DNA of 64,000 nucleotides from the NCBI GenBank assembly GCA_910588505.1, contig CAJUPQ010000007.1, positions 8,034-72,033 of the forward strand, in the 5' to 3' direction. The DNA is from an uncultured Hungatella sp. (GTDB lineage Bacteria > Bacillota > Clostridia > Lachnospirales > Lachnospiraceae). The notes under the pieces are model-generated. The model did no database searches. It saw only the letters and a list, made by a program, of their open reading frames with translations, and was not told where the DNA came from. Below are positions 44,268-54,285 of this stretch, piece by piece; within the stretch, counting starts at the first letter, position 1, and each line of letters begins with the position of its first letter. The translations under genes and the position numbers were made by a program.

Positions 44268-45599
44268 TCACCCATATTTTTTCCAGGTCTCCCCATCCTT
44301 AGGCAGATTCAACAGCACTCTGGCGTAAAACACCCGGTTGCCCACCCTGAAATCCGTCTCCCCATTATACCGGGACGCAACTCTGGCAATGTCAAAAACA
44401 CTGGACCGGCTGCCTTTCCAGGTCTTTGTCATCCCATCCCCAAACGCCTCCTTTGATATGCCCAGACCGCAGGTACTCTGACACTGGATCACCATTTTAT
44501 GGCTTTTAAACGCCAGAGACATACCAATATACCGTTCTGCTTCCCCGGAATCCACGCACAAGCCGATGGCATTCTCCAGAATGTTGGCAAGAAGGGCCAC
44601 CAGGTCCATTTCCCGTATTCCCACCTCCTCTGTCATGTGGACTTCCATAGCCATCTGAATATCCCTGCTTCTGGCATACTCCTCATAGATAGATAAAATT
44701 CCGTTGACAGCCCTGCTTTCACAGATCGGCTTCTCCTTGCGGCTTTCCATGTCTTCCCCATACTGTTTCAGGTATTCCAAAACCTTATCCATGTCCCCGT
44801 TTTTTGTGCTTTCCTCTATTAAAAGATAACGCTTTAGCACATCATGGCGCAGCTTTATCGCCTTCTGCTCCGCTTTTTCCCGCATCTCCAGCTGGCGACG
44901 CAGCAGCTGCTCATTCATCTCCATCAGCTGTTTCTCTGCCTCTAATCGCTGCTCCTTTCCCAGATGGATGTACAGGTGAAAGATCAGGTACTGAATCGTC
45001 CCTGCCATAAACAATATCACAAAAATCCTCACCATCCTGAGAACAGAAAATTCCCGCGCATCCGGCCAATACGCCGCCAAAGCGGCAATGGCAGCCGAAA
45101 CAATCAGGGTGACAATGCTGAAAAGGTCCATCTCAGCCTGAAGAAAATCAATATTTTTAAAGAAGATCTTCCGAAATCTTTTTCCAATGAACAGAAGAAC
45201 CAGAGAGATAAACAGAAACCGTATGACAATATCCGCCCATATGCTTCCTCCAACCCCCCATCTGGACAAATCAATGCCTAGACACACGCACACGGAAAGC
45301 AGATAAACCCCCACGGCTATTTTATACAGGGACAAATACAGCCCACCCCTGCTCATGAGACAGCAGAAAATCCCCAAAACCGGAAACGTGGCAATACCCG
45401 AAAAACGCAGATACGCCTCCCGATCCACCATATACCAGACGCTAAATCCTCCCACTGCCAGCAGACCAAAGGTCAAATAGCACAAAACAGCCTTTTTCAT
45501 AGCAACCCGCGGGCGGTCCAGCAGCAAAAACACCGCCAAAACCAACACAGCGCCCATGGCGTTGCGAAGAAACGCAACCCAAAATGCACCACCTAACAT
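44268..45599 (-). CDS. GHKL-domain sensor histidine kinase (AgrC-like), second copy
   Basis: 443 residues. Six or seven N-terminal membrane helices (to about 225) are followed by a dimerisation helix with the phospho-acceptor in KLRHDVLKRYLL and a GHKL ATPase (ANILENAIGLCVDSG; FDIARVASRYNGETDF). This matches the AgrC/ComD/VirS group that signals to LytTR regulators. It lies 211 bases behind the other GHKL kinase and reads in the same direction as the LytTR regulator at 47.1-47.9 kb. The typical HxxxN is present as HDVLK rather than HDF-H.. N; activity is likely but slightly atypical. Confidence 0.88.
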   Translation of the reverse strand: MLGGAFWVAFLRNAMGAVLVLAVFLLLDRPRVAMKKAVLCYLTFGLLAVGGFSVWYMVDREAYLRFSGIATFPVLGIFCCLMSRGGLYLSLYKIAVGVYLLSVCVCLGIDLSRWGVGGSIWADIVIRFLFISLVLLFIGKRFRKIFFKNIDFLQAEMDLFSIVTLIVSAAIAALAAYWPDAREFSVLRMVRIFVILFMAGTIQYLIFHLYIHLGKEQRLEAEKQLMEMNEQLLRRQLEMREKAEQKAIKLRHDVLKRYLLIEESTKNGDMDKVLEYLKQYGEDMESRKEKPICESRAVNGILSIYEEYARSRDIQMAMEVHMTEEVGIREMDLVALLANILENAIGLCVDSGEAERYIGMSLAFKSHKMVIQCQSTCGLGISKEAFGDGMTKTWKGSRSSVFDIARVASRYNGETDFRVGNRVFYARVLLNLPKDGETWKKYG

Positions 45600-45810
45600 A
45601 ACTTCCCCTTTTTTGCCTGTTTTAAGACATTATATCACAAAAGAGGCAGGTTTTAACGGACAGAGCATGTATTGCGTGTTTTTGGGCATATTCCGCTTGG
45701 CCCGTACCTGTCGCCTACGGCTGCCGACTGTATGAGCTGCCCTTATCATCTAGTCCGGATGATTGCTGATCCTGCTTCCCGGCGCGCACCGCCTGTTTCA
45801 TACTCCGCTA

Positions 45811-47082
45811 TTAGTCCTGTCTGCCAATGATAATCCGGCTGATAAACCTTCCATTTTCGCTTCTGAAATCCATATCGCCTCCATATTTCTCCACGCTTCT
45901 AACAATGCTGGAAATACCTATCCCTTTTCTGTGTCTGAACCCTGGCTGATTTGGCAGACCGTCTTTAAACGTGATCTCCTCCCTGCAGGTATTCTCCACA
46001 ACAATCAGAAGTTTTCCGGCCTTCATCCCCATCTGCACCCGAATCCATGTGTGTTCTTTCCCTGACTCCTGACATCCATGGATGGCATTTTCCATCAGAT
46101 TGGCAAGGATTGCCACCATGTCCACAGCTCCGATTCCGGCGTCGCTGTCTGTGGTTATAACAAACTCTGTCTCTATTCCCTCTCTGTGGGCCTGACTTCC
46201 ATACACAGCCATCACATTGTCTATGACCGGATTGGCGCAGAACCGCTGTCTCGCCGTATTCTCCACCTCTTCCTTGTATTCCCCCAGATAGTGGAGAATC
46301 TCCTCTGTCTGCCCCATTCTGGCATACTCGGTTATATTGCGTATATGGTGCTTGAAATCATGGCGCAGGCGGCGGGCCGCCTCCTCAGACTCCTCCATGA
46401 TCTCCAGCTTCTTGAGAAGAATGGCCTGATGCTGTTCAATCTGGCTGTTTAAGGCTGCCTCCCTCATATAGTGGATCGTATGAAAGATCACGCCATACCC
46501 GGTGATGATGGCCACCAGCAGAAGCAAAAACGGTACAGCATCCACGTCGCGGAAATACACGGCCTGGGCTGTCAATGTTATGTAGATAACATAAATCGTA
46601 TAGAAAATCGACAAAACGCACATGGGCCACCAGCCGGTTATCACATCACTGCGCACTTCCTCAAATTTCTCTTTAAAAAATATCCCGTAAACCAAAAGCC
46701 CCGATATATGGAGAACCGTGCGGATGCAGGACGAGGCTCCCAGGGCTCCCCGAAATAACCAGTTAGACAACAATCCCGCCAAAAAAGCCACAATAAGAAA
46801 CGCCTGCACATATGTCATAGCCAGAAACATAGTCTTTGGAAAATTTTCTGCAGACAGATAAAAAGCTTCTGCCATGAGTATCAGAAATGTAATAGAAAAC
46901 ACCCCATAAATCCACACTTTGCCCTGCACCACAGCAAAAAGCGCCTGGGCGACCACCACCTGTAAAAGCGCGGCCCCCATGCAGATGTTCCAGGTCTTCT
47001 TCTTATCAAACCGTGAACGGCACAGAAGCACCACAGCCGCTCCATGAAGGGGGTACAGGATGGAAATCGCTAATGGACTCAT
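45811..47082 (-). CDS. GHKL-domain sensor histidine kinase (AgrC-like), first copy
   Basis: 423 residues. Start at 47082 after GGAGGAG; the frame is open further but runs into the regulator gene. Six or seven membrane helices in the first 210 residues, then RRLRHDFKHHIRNITEYARM with phospho-acceptor His, and a GHKL ATPase with LANLMENAIHGCQESG and GIGISSIVRSVEKYGGDMDF. The gene follows the LytTR regulator by about 40 bases and is its probable cognate kinase. No agrB or agrD-like peptide gene is adjacent, so the signal is unknown. Confidence 0.92.
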   Translation of the reverse strand: MSPLAISILYPLHGAAVVLLCRSRFDKKKTWNICMGAALLQVVVAQALFAVVQGKVWIYGVFSITFLILMAEAFYLSAENFPKTMFLAMTYVQAFLIVAFLAGLLSNWLFRGALGASSCIRTVLHISGLLVYGIFFKEKFEEVRSDVITGWWPMCVLSIFYTIYVIYITLTAQAVYFRDVDAVPFLLLLVAIITGYGVIFHTIHYMREAALNSQIEQHQAILLKKLEIMEESEEAARRLRHDFKHHIRNITEYARMGQTEEILHYLGEYKEEVENTARQRFCANPVIDNVMAVYGSQAHREGIETEFVITTDSDAGIGAVDMVAILANLMENAIHGCQESGKEHTWIRVQMGMKAGKLLIVVENTCREEITFKDGLPNQPGFRHRKGIGISSIVRSVEKYGGDMDFRSENGRFISRIIIGRQD

Positions 47083-47122
47083 CTCCACTCCTCCCCCGTC
47101 CAGCCTGCAAATATCATCTCTC

Positions 47123-47854
47123 TCATTGCCCCTCCTCGCAGTAGTACGCAAAATACCGTTCCCGCAGAGGCTGGTAGGCGCCTCTGGGCAGATAAATGTC
47201 TTTTCCGGTATCCATACTGATCTTCTGCCCGCTCAGGCTGTTAATATGGTCCAGGTTCACAATATAGGACACTCCCACCCTGGCAAATTCATCCCTTGAA
47301 GAGAGCGCCCCAAAAATCTCGGTCATGGTCATCCGCATCTGGCCATAACTGCCGTCTGCAAAATGGATCCGCTGATTCTTTCCCTGCGCTTCACAGCACA
47401 CAATGTCTTTAAACGCCACCCTGCAGTTCTTCCCGTCAATACGGAACAGGACATAGTTTTTCTGCTCTTTCTCCAACCCATCCAGCATTTTGTCCAAAAC
47501 CGGATTCAGCTCTTTTTCCGTCACAGGCTTCACAAGGTACTGGTCAGCATTCACCCCAAAAGCCTCCAGGGCGTGTTCCCTGGATGTGGTGAGAAAGATG
47601 ATCCGACTGCTGTTGCCCATCTGCCGCAGCTCTTTTGCCGCGGCAATGCCTGTTTTGCCCGGCATGTAGATGTCAAGGAGCAGAAACGCAGGCGCATACT
47701 CCGTATCCTCTATGGCGTCCAACAGCTCTTTGGCGTTTTCAAACCGGTCTATCTTAAAATCATAATCCTTGTGGCTCCCCAGCCAGGTCTTTACCATCCG
47801 TTGCGTCTTGTCCAGTTCCCTAATCTCATCATCGCAGATTGCTATGTGATACAT
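47123..47854 (-). CDS. LytTR-family response regulator (AgrA-like)
   Basis: 243 residues. A receiver domain (ICDDE acidic pair, phospho-acceptor Asp in LLLDIYMPGKTG, switch Lys in LVKPV) is followed by a LytTR DNA-binding domain (KDIVCCEAQGKNQRIHFADG, FARVGVSYIVNLDHINSLSG). Such regulators bind paired 9-base direct repeats. It heads a unit with two GHKL kinases downstream. Candidate targets are the polysaccharide island to its right or the GtrA-YfhO-argH unit to its left, but I did not identify binding repeats. Confidence 0.94.
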   Translation of the reverse strand: MYHIAICDDEIRELDKTQRMVKTWLGSHKDYDFKIDRFENAKELLDAIEDTEYAPAFLLLDIYMPGKTGIAAAKELRQMGNSSRIIFLTTSREHALEAFGVNADQYLVKPVTEKELNPVLDKMLDGLEKEQKNYVLFRIDGKNCRVAFKDIVCCEAQGKNQRIHFADGSYGQMRMTMTEIFGALSSRDEFARVGVSYIVNLDHINSLSGQKISMDTGKDIYLPRGAYQPLRERYFAYYCEEGQ

Positions 47855-48088
47855 GGCCGTAATCTCCTGTTGCTTGTAATTACGACAAGTTTACCATACT
47901 TTCTTCATAAAAGCATCAAATAATTTATGGAATTTTTATGAATTGAGGAAATTGGGGCAGGTTTACTACTAGCATATGGGAAAAGTATGATATTAATTGT
48001 AATATTTTGTAACATTGCCTTTTTAATCCCCTTCTTTCCCCAATTTAAAAACCAGCCCCTGCATCTTTGAACGCTCTCCTTTGGTAAT

Positions 48089-49498
48089 TTAACCTCTCCT
48101 CAGCTTATCTCGTACTTTTAAAATCAAAGGTTCTATATCTGACCAGAGAATCCATATGCTGACAATGATACTGACTAATATTAAAACTATATTGTCCTCT
48201 TTCTGCCCCTTCCAAAATCCCAATAAAATCACAGCGGTAAATGGCAGTAAATAACAAAATATATTCCAATTTAAACGATAATCGATCTCTTTTCTTATTA
48301 TACAGATCCGGATTCCATCGCTTACCACATACCCTGCCAGCAGCGCGATATTCGCCGCTTCCGCCCCGATCCGCTTAATCAGCAGATGCAGAATCGTCAT
48401 ATTCGCAATACTGGCCGCAAGCGTTGAGAGAAACACAATATTATTCTTTTTATATGTGCTGATAATATTCTCCAAAAATATAAATAAGATTCCTGAAAGG
48501 GTTGCCAGCATATTAACAGGTATCATCTGCTTTGCCGCCTCATAACCCACATCCACCAGATAGGGAAACATCAGATAGATTAACGGCATTATTACGAAAA
48601 AACCGCAAAAAAGCACTTTTATATAAAGCTCTGTCGCATAGGAATAAAACCGCCCTGTATCTTTATCCTTCCCATACTTGCTGTAAGCCAACTCCTGCCA
48701 TGCCATAGAAAAGCTGGAGGACACTAACAGCAGGATACCTCCAAATTTACAGGCAACCGCATAATATCCATTTGCAGTATTATCGATCTCTTTTGCTATT
48801 ATAACTCGGTTATATCCTGTTAAAAGCCAGTAGCACAGGGAGTTGACACAGAGCGGCAGTGAAAAGCGCAGAAGGCATACCATGGTATCTCTGTCTAAAT
48901 ACTTCTTCCTAAAGCGGCTGATTAACCGAAGATTCATCTCCAATATTATACATTGCACCATAATTCCAACAGAAAAAGAGACATATAGCGCTTTATAATC
49001 CCATCCCAATACCACTAAAAGCAAAATGTTAAGTCCTGCATTACATGCCGTAGATATAATCCCTGTAAAAATAAACAGCAGATTTTTCCCATATGCTCTG
49101 GCTAAATAGCCGTACAGATTTTGCAGGCAAAAGAAAAATCCATACGCCGCAACTCCAGGCAGATATTCTATCTTCCATAGAAATCCAAAAGCCGCCATCA
49201 GTAAAATATAGAGTATAGCAGAAACAGAAAAAATCACAATTCCGCAGTATACCACATTAAATTGTCGATCATTTTCTTTATTCTCAAACATATATTTCAT
49301 AATTCCAGTCCAGATATCCAGAAAACAAATAGATGAAAACAGAAGCGCGTATGTGATATTCACATCATATTGACCATATTGACTTGGCTGAAGATATGCC
49401 GTATATAACGGCAGAAGCAGGAAAGATATTAATTTTGTTCCCACAGTCCCAAAAAAATATACCCCTGTTGTCTTGATCAGACGCTTTAATTCCTTCAT
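48089..49498 (-). CDS. Oligosaccharide flippase, Wzx-like (MVF superfamily)
   Basis: 469 residues with about fourteen helices, starting with the family pattern TTGVYFFGTVGTKLISFLLLPLYTAYLQPSQYG. Such proteins flip undecaprenyl-linked repeat units across the membrane. The ATG at 49498 is preceded by AGGAG (11 bases); a TTG three codons earlier is too close to that site. It is divergent from the glycosyltransferase and polymerase genes to its right, sharing a 178-base AT-rich promoter interval. Codon use is AT-rich, in contrast with the GC-rich genes to the left. Confidence 0.93.
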   Translation of the reverse strand: MKELKRLIKTTGVYFFGTVGTKLISFLLLPLYTAYLQPSQYGQYDVNITYALLFSSICFLDIWTGIMKYMFENKENDRQFNVVYCGIVIFSVSAILYILLMAAFGFLWKIEYLPGVAAYGFFFCLQNLYGYLARAYGKNLLFIFTGIISTACNAGLNILLLVVLGWDYKALYVSFSVGIMVQCIILEMNLRLISRFRKKYLDRDTMVCLLRFSLPLCVNSLCYWLLTGYNRVIIAKEIDNTANGYYAVACKFGGILLLVSSSFSMAWQELAYSKYGKDKDTGRFYSYATELYIKVLFCGFFVIMPLIYLMFPYLVDVGYEAAKQMIPVNMLATLSGILFIFLENIISTYKKNNIVFLSTLAASIANMTILHLLIKRIGAEAANIALLAGYVVSDGIRICIIRKEIDYRLNWNIFCYLLPFTAVILLGFWKGQKEDNIVLILVSIIVSIWILWSDIEPLILKVRDKLRRG

Positions 49499-49676
49499 AT
49501 CCCACAAATCTCCTTTTTATAGCTGTTAAGCCCATTTAGGGCTGTCATACATATGCCAATTTACTCCACAATGGATTTTTCTTACAAAACAGTTAACCTG
49601 TTTGCTTTTTATCGGTAATTGTACTATAATATTACCCGAAACAACGCTGGAAATCACCTTAACGCGGAGAATCATC

Positions 49677-50465
49677 ATGACTTTGGACGTTTTATTGTCG
49701 GCTATGCATTTAAAGGACTATCACTACATTGACTCCTTAAATATAACAGGAAATTGTATAATTATCAACCAGTGTGATCAGACAAATCAGCAGATCGTCT
49801 CTGAAAACGACCGGCAAATCACTTATATCGAGACTCCACAGAGAGGATTGAGCAAAAGCCGTAACATGGCTATCGACCGCTCTCAGGCTGATATCTGTAT
49901 ATTTTGTGATAATGACGTGGAATATTTGGAAGGTTATGAACAGTTAATCCTGCAGGAATACGAGAGACACCCGGAATATGATATGATTGTTTTTCATGTA
50001 GAATCAGAGATAAATCCCGTTCCATGCTACCGGTCTCCCAGAAAAATTAATTATCTCACAAGTGGAAAGATTATCTCCTATGAAATTTCATTTAAAAGAA
50101 AAAGCATCCATAACATACGCCTGAACGAACGCATAGGAGCCGGAACCAAGTATCGTATGGGCGAAGAAAACGCTTTTCTTTATGAATGTCTGCGCCAGGG
50201 ATTAAAAATATATTATGTTCCTAAAAAAATAGCCCAGCTTCGCTATGAACCTTCCACATGGTACAGTGGCTTTAATCGAGATTTTTTTATAGCCCGTGGA
50301 GCCAGCTTTCAGGCAATGACTTCTCGCTATTCTGTTTTTTTAATAGCTCAGTATGCCGTACGAAAATATAACCTGTATAAAAAGTATGTATCCTTTTTCC
50401 AGGCCATCCAATATATGCTTAATGGGAGAAAATCATATAAAACAGAGTTTACGGACAGATCTTAA
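49677..50465 (+). CDS. Glycosyltransferase, GT2 family
   Basis: 262 residues from the ATG at 49677 (GGAG 7 bases upstream); the frame is open 25 codons earlier without a ribosome site. GT2-type features: QRGLSKSRNMAIDRSQADIC donor-site segment, CDNDVEYLEGYEQLI (DxD-like metal site), then AGTKYRMGEENAFLYECLRQG acceptor-side motif. It lacks membrane helices, so it acts in the cytosol on a lipid-linked intermediate. It opens the plus-strand half of the polysaccharide island. Confidence 0.9.
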   Translation: MTLDVLLSAMHLKDYHYIDSLNITGNCIIINQCDQTNQQIVSENDRQITYIETPQRGLSKSRNMAIDRSQADICIFCDNDVEYLEGYEQLILQEYERHPEYDMIVFHVESEINPVPCYRSPRKINYLTSGKIISYEISFKRKSIHNIRLNERIGAGTKYRMGEENAFLYECLRQGLKIYYVPKKIAQLRYEPSTWYSGFNRDFFIARGASFQAMTSRYSVFLIAQYAVRKYNLYKKYVSFFQAIQYMLNGRKSYKTEFTDRS

Positions 50466-50489
50466 TTTACAGTATAAGGAGGCTTTTTT

Positions 50490-51626
50490 ATGAAGTACCA
50501 AAAAATTCACCAGCTTATTGATTGGTGTATCATCGCTATTTTTCTTTTTTTCATTGTTACCACTATGACTACGGCCGCACTACGAATCCAATTTACTTAT
50601 ATTGCTCCTCTAGGCCTTTTTATCGCATTATGTCTCTTATTTTTGAATCAGATCTCTCTTAAAGATTGTTTTTATAAAAAGGATGTTGAATTTTATCTAC
50701 TGTGTTTTGGAATTTTTCTTGCTGGGGTTAATATAATGCTAATTGGTTCTAATCTGGGAGCATTTTTTACAATTGCTGACTTTCTATTAATCCTTTACCT
50801 GGCAAATAAAATTCACCTTGACAATATTCAATTAGGAACGATTGCCTTTTCCTGTATTTTAGTTTTATTTTATTGGTTATTTATTAATAAAGAAACTTAT
50901 GATAATAGTATTTCTAATCCCAATGTAGCTTCACTTATAATCTTTACCAGCTTTTGTGTCTGCATTTCTTTTCTTGTATATTGTCTATCATCTTTTAGTC
51001 TTTCTAAATGGACTTATCATATTGCTATATTAATAATTTTTTATATTGTCACAAAACGGATCTTATCTCTTCATTGTCGTGGAGTTTTACTTGCGATCAT
51101 TGCATGGGCAGGTACTTACTATATACTTCCCAAAAAGAAATTTACCATTTCTCTCATTTTGGGATTCAGTCTCTTAATGCCTGTTGTATATGTCCTGTTA
51201 TGGAAAAGCGGTTTAGTTGATGGTGTTACCGTTCTGGGAAAAAAATTTGCCAGCGGCAGGGATATTATTTGGTATGAATTTTTTAAAGTCTTTATACATC
51301 ATCCAATTACTGGTATTGGCTCTAACTTTGATGTGATGATTCCGGATTTATATCTAAAAGAAGTTCACCATGGGCTTTTAGATTTACTATTTGTTCACGG
51401 TATTCCTGTTTTTTTGATAGTTCTCTACTTCATGTACAAACGAATCTCAGAAGTAATTACATCTTCTTTTGATTCCATAAAAGGCATATGCCTTGCTTCT
51501 ATATATGGGTTGATTGTTTCTGGTTCATTTGAAAATCATTATATTGTTTCTCCTTATAATATACTGTTAATGACAATATTTATGATTTCTCACCACGCTG
51601 AGTCAAATAAACAAAAGTCAGAATAA
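50490..51626 (+). CDS. O-antigen polymerase-like (Wzy/Wzx-dependent) membrane protein
   Basis: 378 residues with about ten to eleven helices and a large loop. The segment KFASGRDIIWYEFFKVFIHHPITGIGSNF is the conserved O-antigen ligase/polymerase pattern (GR...W......... P..G.G), and HHGLLDLLFVHGI follows. With the flippase and the GT2 genes it points to a Wzx/Wzy-type capsule or exopolysaccharide route. AAGGAGG lies 7 bases before the ATG. Very AT-rich. Confidence 0.88.
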   Translation: MKYQKIHQLIDWCIIAIFLFFIVTTMTTAALRIQFTYIAPLGLFIALCLLFLNQISLKDCFYKKDVEFYLLCFGIFLAGVNIMLIGSNLGAFFTIADFLLILYLANKIHLDNIQLGTIAFSCILVLFYWLFINKETYDNSISNPNVASLIIFTSFCVCISFLVYCLSSFSLSKWTYHIAILIIFYIVTKRILSLHCRGVLLAIIAWAGTYYILPKKKFTISLILGFSLLMPVVYVLLWKSGLVDGVTVLGKKFASGRDIIWYEFFKVFIHHPITGIGSNFDVMIPDLYLKEVHHGLLDLLFVHGIPVFLIVLYFMYKRISEVITSSFDSIKGICLASIYGLIVSGSFENHYIVSPYNILLMTIFMISHHAESNKQKSE

Positions 51627-51648
51627 AAATAACCTTACAGTTGCTATC

Positions 51649-51672
51649 AAACAGATTATTAAAAATCTGTTT
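51649..51672. terminator. Weak hairpin after the polymerase gene
   Basis: AAACAGAT and ATCTGTTT form a perfect 8-base stem around TATTAAAA, 23 bases after the polymerase stop. It is AT-rich and has no T run, so any termination would be partial. The remaining bases to 51785 hold no gene and probably the next promoter. Confidence 0.35.
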
Positions 51673-51785
51673 CGTAAAAATATTTGATTTTTGATTAACA
51701 CCATTAGTTTTTTCTATTGACAAAAAACTGTTTTGAACTATTATAATTTAATTAAAATGTTGTATAAAAATGAAAGAGGATGAAT

Positions 51786-52649
51786 ATGCTTACAATTTTT
51801 ACCCCTACTTATAATCGTGGTTATATTCTTCCACAAGCTTATGAAGCATTGTGCCGCCAAACAAACAAGAATTTTATTTGGTTAATTGTGGATGATGGTT
51901 CCATAGATGGAACGCAGCAACTTGTACAGGAATGGATACAAGAGGCTAAAATTTCTATTGAATATTATTTTCGGAAAAATGGCGGAAAAATGAGAGCGCA
52001 TAATGAGGGAGTAAGATTATGCCATACAGAGCTTTTTGTATGTATTGATTCTGATGATTATTTGGTAGATGATGCGGTGGAAACAATTTTAAAGTTGTGG
52101 GATACTATAGATTCAAAAGAAACATTGGCCGGTATTGTGGCCTATAGAGGAAAAGACCCATATCACACTATGTTTGGAGAAAGTTTTCCTTGCGCTGGAC
52201 ATGCGACGATCCAGGAATTGCAAAGCAAAGGATTTGTAGGGGAGACAACCTCAATATATAGAACAAATGTTCTTTCACAATTTCCATTTCCTGTATTTGA
52301 AGGGGAAAAATTTATGCCTGAGGCTGTAGCTTTTGATCGGATAGATGCACACTACCCTCTTTATATTTTTCCTAAAGTATTGACTATATGCGAATATCGT
52401 GATGATGGGTTGACTTATGCTGTTGATATGCTACGCGAAAATAATCCTCAAGGATGGTTATTATACTATCAGCAACGAATAAAGAATTCACATTTTTCTA
52501 TTCTTAGATATAAATATATTTCTCATGCTATTTGCTTTTGCTGGAAATTAAAGTTAAATCCTTTTCATCATATTCCCGCAAGTTATGTAGAAATAGCGAT
52601 AGGTTTTTGCGGTGCGGCAGTGTTAAGAGTTATAATGAAAAAGTTATAA
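51786..52649 (+). CDS. Glycosyltransferase, GT2 family (second)
   Basis: 287 residues. Classical GT2 core: LTIFTPTYNRGYILPQAYEAL, IVDDGSIDGTQQLV, NGGKMRAHNEGVRL, and CIDSDDYLVDDAV (DxDD). The nucleotide-binding DDGS and metal-binding DSDD are intact. I place the start at the ATG at 51786 because AGAGG lies 6 bases upstream; the ATG at 51780 falls within that site's spacing. The C-terminal part has a hydrophobic helix near the end. It would add a sugar to the lipid-linked repeat unit. Confidence 0.92.
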   Translation: MLTIFTPTYNRGYILPQAYEALCRQTNKNFIWLIVDDGSIDGTQQLVQEWIQEAKISIEYYFRKNGGKMRAHNEGVRLCHTELFVCIDSDDYLVDDAVETILKLWDTIDSKETLAGIVAYRGKDPYHTMFGESFPCAGHATIQELQSKGFVGETTSIYRTNVLSQFPFPVFEGEKFMPEAVAFDRIDAHYPLYIFPKVLTICEYRDDGLTYAVDMLRENNPQGWLLYYQQRIKNSHFSILRYKYISHAICFCWKLKLNPFHHIPASYVEIAIGFCGAAVLRVIMKKL

Positions 52650-52701
52650 GAAAGAGACTACTTCTTTAGAGTAAATATAAAAAGAAAGGTAGAACCTTAT
52701 T

Positions 52702-54273
52702 ATGATCAGTCACGAAAAATGGAAATTATCCTTTCCCAAAAATCTAAAAACAACTTGCATTGCCTGTATTATATTTGCAGTTTTAGCACATTTATTTGTA
52801 CTTACAAATATTATCCACAATCATGATAGTCTAAATGAACTTCCCAACGGTTATGGAAGCGGACTTATATCAGGCAGATGGCTATTAGCTGTATTAGGAA
52901 AAATTGCGGGAAAATTCTGGGGAAACTATAACCTTCCTTCTTATAATAATATTTTATCCATCTGTATTCTAACTATTACCGCCTGTATAGTCGTTTTAAT
53001 ATTTAACATTCAACGTCCTATACTATGTACTCTTATTGGAGGTATTTTCATAGTTGCTCCTCCAATAACAAGTATGCTTTTTTACGCTTTTACCTCTCCC
53101 TACTATTCATTATCAATTTTACTTGCTATTGCGGCAGTCTGGTTTACTGACAAATATAAGTTAGGCTTTATACCAGGAGCAGTGATGTGCGCATGTTCAT
53201 TGGGAATTTATCAAGCGTATTTACCTATAACCATTGCCCTGTTTGTATTATTACTAATTCAAAAAATTTTGAAACCATGTTCTGAAATAAAAGTAATTCT
53301 TCAAAAAGGATTTCTATTTGTGGGAACGCTTATTTTGTCTCTTTTAATATATTTTCTTGCCTTACAGATACAATTAAAAATTCAGCAGACATCATTAGGC
53401 AATTACCAAAATATTAATGAAATGGGAAAAATCGATATTCATGAGTTACCTTCTATAATAAAAAACACCTATTATCAATTTATTGCGATACCGTTTAAAG
53501 ATTATTGTGGTATGTCTTGTACACTGGTTTTAAAAATATCGTTATTCTTACTCGACTGTATATCCGTCATCCTAGTGATTTTATTACTGTTTTGGCAAAA
53601 GAGACGACTCACCACTATATTAAGCTGCTTTATATTATGTGCTATATTCCCTCTTGCCGCAAACAGTATTATGCTTATGGCGCCTCATAGCTCGATTTAT
53701 ACATTGATGGTTTATGGTTGTGTTTCCATGTATCTTTTTCCTATAATCCTTATTGATTTAGCCGCTAAAGATCTATTTCCACATGTTTTGGACAAAGCAA
53801 AACGGAGGTTCCTGCAAATTACAGAATTAGGAGTAATCTTATCCCTTTCCGTTGCAATATGGAATTATGTATATTTATCTAATGGAAATTATACAGCTAT
53901 GTATTACACCACGCAACAAGCCAATAACTATCTTAATTCACTTATTACTCAAATCAGAATGGTTGATGGTTATCAGCCAACTATGGAGTGGGCATTTATA
54001 GGGGAAAATATTTCTGACCCTTTGCATGGTAATCCATGGAATAATACCTTTAATTATGGTGGAAATCTAAATAGCTTAATCAATGTATATTCCAGGAATT
54101 CATTTTTCCATAACTATACCGGACTGTTTCCGCTTCCTCTCGTTAGTGATGAAGCCTTGTCCGTTTTAAACACAGATCCAGTAATTAAGAATATGCCTTG
54201 CTATCCTGCAGACGGTTCAATACAGATTTATCAAGATATTGTAGTTGTCAAATTAGAGGATATTGGTAATTAA
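52702..54273 (+). CDS. GtrII-type membrane glucosyltransferase, copy 1
   Basis: 523 residues with about eleven helices. Family pattern (PF14264-type, Glucos_trans_II): HNHDSLNELPNGYGSGLISGRWLLAVLG near the N-terminus (conserved D and R of the first extracytoplasmic loop), TSPYYSLSILLAI, and SLGIYQAYLPITIALFVLLLI. A soluble extracytoplasmic tail of about 120 residues ends NMPCYPADGSIQIYQDIVVVKLED. GtrII proteins transfer glucose from undecaprenyl-phosphate-glucose to a surface polymer. Its GtrA partner may be the gene at 43.8-44.2 kb. A homologue lies convergent to it at 54385-55941 with the same tail pattern. Confidence 0.85.
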   Translation: MISHEKWKLSFPKNLKTTCIACIIFAVLAHLFVLTNIIHNHDSLNELPNGYGSGLISGRWLLAVLGKIAGKFWGNYNLPSYNNILSICILTITACIVVLIFNIQRPILCTLIGGIFIVAPPITSMLFYAFTSPYYSLSILLAIAAVWFTDKYKLGFIPGAVMCACSLGIYQAYLPITIALFVLLLIQKILKPCSEIKVILQKGFLFVGTLILSLLIYFLALQIQLKIQQTSLGNYQNINEMGKIDIHELPSIIKNTYYQFIAIPFKDYCGMSCTLVLKISLFLLDCISVILVILLLFWQKRRLTTILSCFILCAIFPLAANSIMLMAPHSSIYTLMVYGCVSMYLFPIILIDLAAKDLFPHVLDKAKRRFLQITELGVILSLSVAIWNYVYLSNGNYTAMYYTTQQANNYLNSLITQIRMVDGYQPTMEWAFIGENISDPLHGNPWNNTFNYGGNLNSLINVYSRNSFFHNYTGLFPLPLVSDEALSVLNTDPVIKNMPCYPADGSIQIYQDIVVVKLEDIGN

Positions 54274-54285
54274 GTAATGTTATAT

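Noticed and set aside
47987..48070. A 27-residue hydrophobic peptide frame with one Cys near the LytTR regulator, a possible signal peptide precursor
   Set aside because: No convincing ribosome site, no agrB-like processing gene nearby, and the sequence lacks the features of autoinducing peptide precursors. Chance ORF in AT-rich DNA.
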